A stretch of 31,743 bases of DNA from Clostridiales bacterium (GTDB taxonomy: Bacteria > Bacillota > Clostridia > Christensenellales > Aristaeellaceae): positions 1 to 31,743 of the forward strand of contig SFHU01000018.1 of the NCBI GenBank assembly GCA_004555535.1, in the 5' to 3' direction. Shown here one piece after another: positions 29,478 through 31,743 of this stretch. The notes beneath the pieces are model-generated. The model was not told the origin of the DNA and ran no database searches. It worked only from the letters and a program-made list of their open reading frames with translations. Both the position numbers and the translations under genes were made by a program. Within the stretch, counting starts at the first letter, position 1. Every line of letters begins with the position of its first letter.

Positions 29478-31646
29478 TTGAAAATCATCAAGAGAAATAA
29501 GGCTGAGGTGGATTTCGACCGCAGCAAGATCGAAATCGCCGTCAGCAAGGCCAATAACGCCGTGCCGGAAGGCGAGCGGATGACGCGGGTGCAGATCGAG
29601 CGCATCGCCGATTCCGTGCAGAAGACCTGCGAGAGCATGGGCCGTGCGCTCTCCGTCGAGGAGATTCAGGATCTGGTGGAAAAGCAGATCATGGCGCACG
29701 GCGCGTTTGAGGTGGCCAAGCACTATATCACCTATCGCTATACGCGCAGCCTCGTGCGCCGCGCGAATACGACGGACGACCGGATTCTGTCGCTGATCGA
29801 ATGCAACAACGAAGAAGTAAAGCAGGAAAACAGCAACAAGAACCCTTCGGTAAACAGTGTTCAGCGTGACTATATGGCCGGTGAAGTAAGCAAGGATCTG
29901 ACCAATCGCCTGCTGCTGCCCAAAGAGATCGTGGATGCCCACAACGAGGGCATTCTGCATTTCCATGATGCCGACTATTTTGCCCAGCATATGCACAACT
30001 GCGATCTGGTAAACTTAGAGGATATGCTGCAGAACGGCACTGTGATCAGCGGTACGCTGATCGAAAAGCCCCACAGCTTTTCTACGGCCTGCAACATTGC
30101 CACCCAGATCATTGCACAGGTGGCCAGCAACCAGTACGGCGGCCAGAGCATTAGTTTAGCCCATCTGGCCCCCTTTGTGGATGTAAGCCGTAAAAAGATC
30201 GCACAGGAAGTAAAAGCTGAGCTGGAGGGCCTGGATGTCAGCGAAGAGCGCCGCCACCAGATCGTAGAGCGCCGCCTGCGCCAGGAGATCAGCCGCGGCG
30301 TGCAGACCATTCAGTATCAGGTGGTCACGCTGATGACCACCAATGGTCAGGCACCGTTTATCACCGTGTTCATGTATTTGGGCGAGGCCAAGAGCGAACA
30401 GGAAAAGAAAGACCTTGCCATTATTATTGAAGAAACCATTCGCCAGCGCTATCAGGGCGTGAAAAACGAATCCGGCGTGTGGATCACCCCTGCCTTCCCC
30501 AAGCTGATCTATGTGCTGGAGGAGCAGAATATCCACGAGGACAGCCCCTATTATTACCTTACCAAGATGGCTGCCAAATGCACCGCCAAGCGCATGGTGC
30601 CGGATTATATCAGCGAAAAGATCATGCTGCAGAACAAGGTGGACAAAAACGGCGAGGGCCACTGCTACACCTGCATGGGCTGCCGCAGCTTCCTGACCCC
30701 CTATGTGGACGAAAACGGCAAGCCCAAGTATTACGGCCGCTTCAATCAGGGCGTTGTGACCATCAATCTGGTGGATGTTGCCCTTTCCAGCGGCGGCGAT
30801 TTTGATAAGTTCTGGCAGCTTTTTGATGAACGCCTTGAGCTGTGCCACAGGGCGCTGCGCTGCCGCCACGAGCGCTTAAAGGGCACCCGCAGCGATGCCG
30901 CCCCCATTTTGTGGCAAAACGGTGCATTGGCCCGCCTGAAGAAGGGCGAGCCCATTGACAAGTTGCTGTACGGCGGCTACTCCACCATCAGCCTTGGCTA
31001 TGCTGGCCTGTATGAGTGCGTGAAGTATATGACCGGCAAGAGCCACACCGATCCTGCCGCCACCCCCTTTGCGCTGCAGGTAATGCAAACCATGAACGAC
31101 TATTGCGCCAAGTGGAAGGATGCGGAAAACATTGACTACAGCCTGTACGGCACCCCGCTGGAAAGCACCACCTACAAGTTTGCCAAGTGCCTGCAAAAGC
31201 GCTTTGGCATTGTGCCCGGCATCACCGATCACGGCTATATCACCAACAGCTATCATGTGCATGTGAGCGAGCATATCGATGCCTTTACCAAGCTGGCTTT
31301 TGAAAGCAAGTTCCAAAAGCTGAGCCCCGGCGGCGCCATCAGCTATGTGGAAGTGCCCAATATGCAGGACAATCTGGATGCCACCATGGATGTGATCAAG
31401 TTCATCTATGAAAACATCATGTATGCTGAGCTGAACACCAAGAGCGACTATTGCCAGGTGTGCGGCTATGATGGTGAGATCAAGATCGTAGAAGAGGGCG
31501 GCAAGCTGGTGTGGGAATGCCCCAAGTGCGGCAACCGTGACCAGAGCAAGCTGAATGTGGCCCGCCGCACCTGCGGCTATATCGGCACCCAGTTCTGGAA
31601 CCAGGGCCGCACGCAGGAAATTCGCGACCGTGTGCTGCATCTGTAA
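29478..31646 (+). CDS. nrdD: anaerobic ribonucleoside-triphosphate reductase (class III)
   Basis: A 722-residue glycyl-radical enzyme that makes deoxynucleotides without oxygen. An N-terminal ATP-cone (about 1-95) is followed by the NrdD core with NSNKNP, ILHFHDADYF and NQYGGQS. The active-site region is CYTCMGCRS (Cys396, 399, 402). A zinc site is formed by C659-x2-C662 and C681-x2-C684, and the glycyl radical motif RRTCGYIG near the end holds Gly700. All key residues are present. Translation starts at a TTG (29478) after GCGGGG; no in-frame ATG fits. The activase gene nrdG is not in the remaining 97 bases, and a terminator follows. The first 110 codons look like the rest of the window, but from about 29818 the codon style changes, with TTA at 30015, 30156 and 30876 and frequent GTA. 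Confidence 0.96.
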   Translation: MKIIKRNKAEVDFDRSKIEIAVSKANNAVPEGERMTRVQIERIADSVQKTCESMGRALSVEEIQDLVEKQIMAHGAFEVAKHYITYRYTRSLVRRANTTDDRILSLIECNNEEVKQENSNKNPSVNSVQRDYMAGEVSKDLTNRLLLPKEIVDAHNEGILHFHDADYFAQHMHNCDLVNLEDMLQNGTVISGTLIEKPHSFSTACNIATQIIAQVASNQYGGQSISLAHLAPFVDVSRKKIAQEVKAELEGLDVSEERRHQIVERRLRQEISRGVQTIQYQVVTLMTTNGQAPFITVFMYLGEAKSEQEKKDLAIIIEETIRQRYQGVKNESGVWITPAFPKLIYVLEEQNIHEDSPYYYLTKMAAKCTAKRMVPDYISEKIMLQNKVDKNGEGHCYTCMGCRSFLTPYVDENGKPKYYGRFNQGVVTINLVDVALSSGGDFDKFWQLFDERLELCHRALRCRHERLKGTRSDAAPILWQNGALARLKKGEPIDKLLYGGYSTISLGYAGLYECVKYMTGKSHTDPAATPFALQVMQTMNDYCAKWKDAENIDYSLYGTPLESTTYKFAKCLQKRFGIVPGITDHGYITNSYHVHVSEHIDAFTKLAFESKFQKLSPGGAISYVEVPNMQDNLDATMDVIKFIYENIMYAELNTKSDYCQVCGYDGEIKIVEEGGKLVWECPKCGNRDQSKLNVARRTCGYIGTQFWNQGRTQEIRDRVLHL

Positions 31647-31672
31647 GCCTTACGCAAAGCCCCGGTAATTTA

Positions 31673-31716
31673 AAAAATAGAGTCGAATTTGTAATGTTTC
31701 GGCTCTATTTTTGTTT
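31673..31716 (+). terminator. rho-independent terminator of nrdD
   Basis: AAAAATAGAGTCGAA (31673-31687) pairs with TTCGGCTCTATTTTT (31698-31712), with one T-G pair, and the right arm itself supplies the T-run. It is far more AT-rich than the other terminators of this window. Confidence 0.85.
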
Positions 31717-31743
31717 CCGGAAGATGCTTATACGGGTTAATAA

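Noticed and set aside
29456..29500. A 14-codon frame overlapping the nrdD start
   Set aside because: It has no convincing ribosome binding site and no recognisable leader-peptide features; probably chance.

Overview
The window reads as a piece of chromosome from a GC-rich, strictly anaerobic member of the Clostridia (Bacillota). Grounds: GC-rich codon use, strong AGGAGG-type ribosome binding sites, an oxygen-sensitive class III ribonucleotide reductase (nrdD), murB beside rapZ, DUF1653 and hemolysin-III type proteins, and secreted SH3 and peptidoglycan-binding proteins. A gut Christensenellales-like lineage would fit, but that is inference from style only. No phage, transposase, CRISPR array, tRNA or rRNA is seen.

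Layout. (1) 163-6326: a sugar-acid uptake and catabolism locus. A GntR/FCD regulator is divergent from an enolase-superfamily acid-sugar dehydratase, a zinc dehydrogenase and a complete TRAP transporter (dctP, dctQ, dctM). A candidate operator overlaps the operon promoter, and a hairpin terminator separates the binding protein from the membrane subunits. (2) 6568-9833: a hemolysin-III/PAQR membrane protein, then an operon of a PucR-type regulator, a DUF1653 protein and the branched-chain amino acid exporter pair azlC-azlD. (3) 9856-11364: a putative nucleoid-associated (NA37-like) gene bracketed by two same-orientation copies of a hairpin-rich repeat. (4) 11384-17822: housekeeping and lipid-related genes: PAP2 phosphatase and MATE transporter (minus), HAD phosphatase (plus), cytidylate-kinase-like and patatin genes overlapping by one base (minus), an AlaX-type tRNA-editing protein (plus) and a HIT protein (minus). 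(5) 17903-20298: a candidate small RNA, a secreted protein with four peptidoglycan-binding domains on serine linkers, and thpR, all minus. (6) 20434-27566: a large SWIM/SNF2 helicase (plus), then on the minus strand a YyaL-like protein lacking its CxxC segment, rapZ and murB. (7) 27810-31646: a secreted SH3 protein, a 65-residue secreted fragment and nrdD behind a promoter carrying an NrdR-type box.

Regulatory style is consistent: many promoters have a 17-base spacer and an extended -10 of the form TGnTAYAAT, and convergent genes share bidirectional hairpin terminators.

Points most worth a second look: the paired structured repeat around the NA37-like gene, with a compensatory base-pair change between copies; a minus-strand small RNA candidate whose two hairpins use U-G pairs that exist only on that strand; and an abrupt change of codon style inside nrdD near 29805-29820, which is either homologous recombination or an assembly join.
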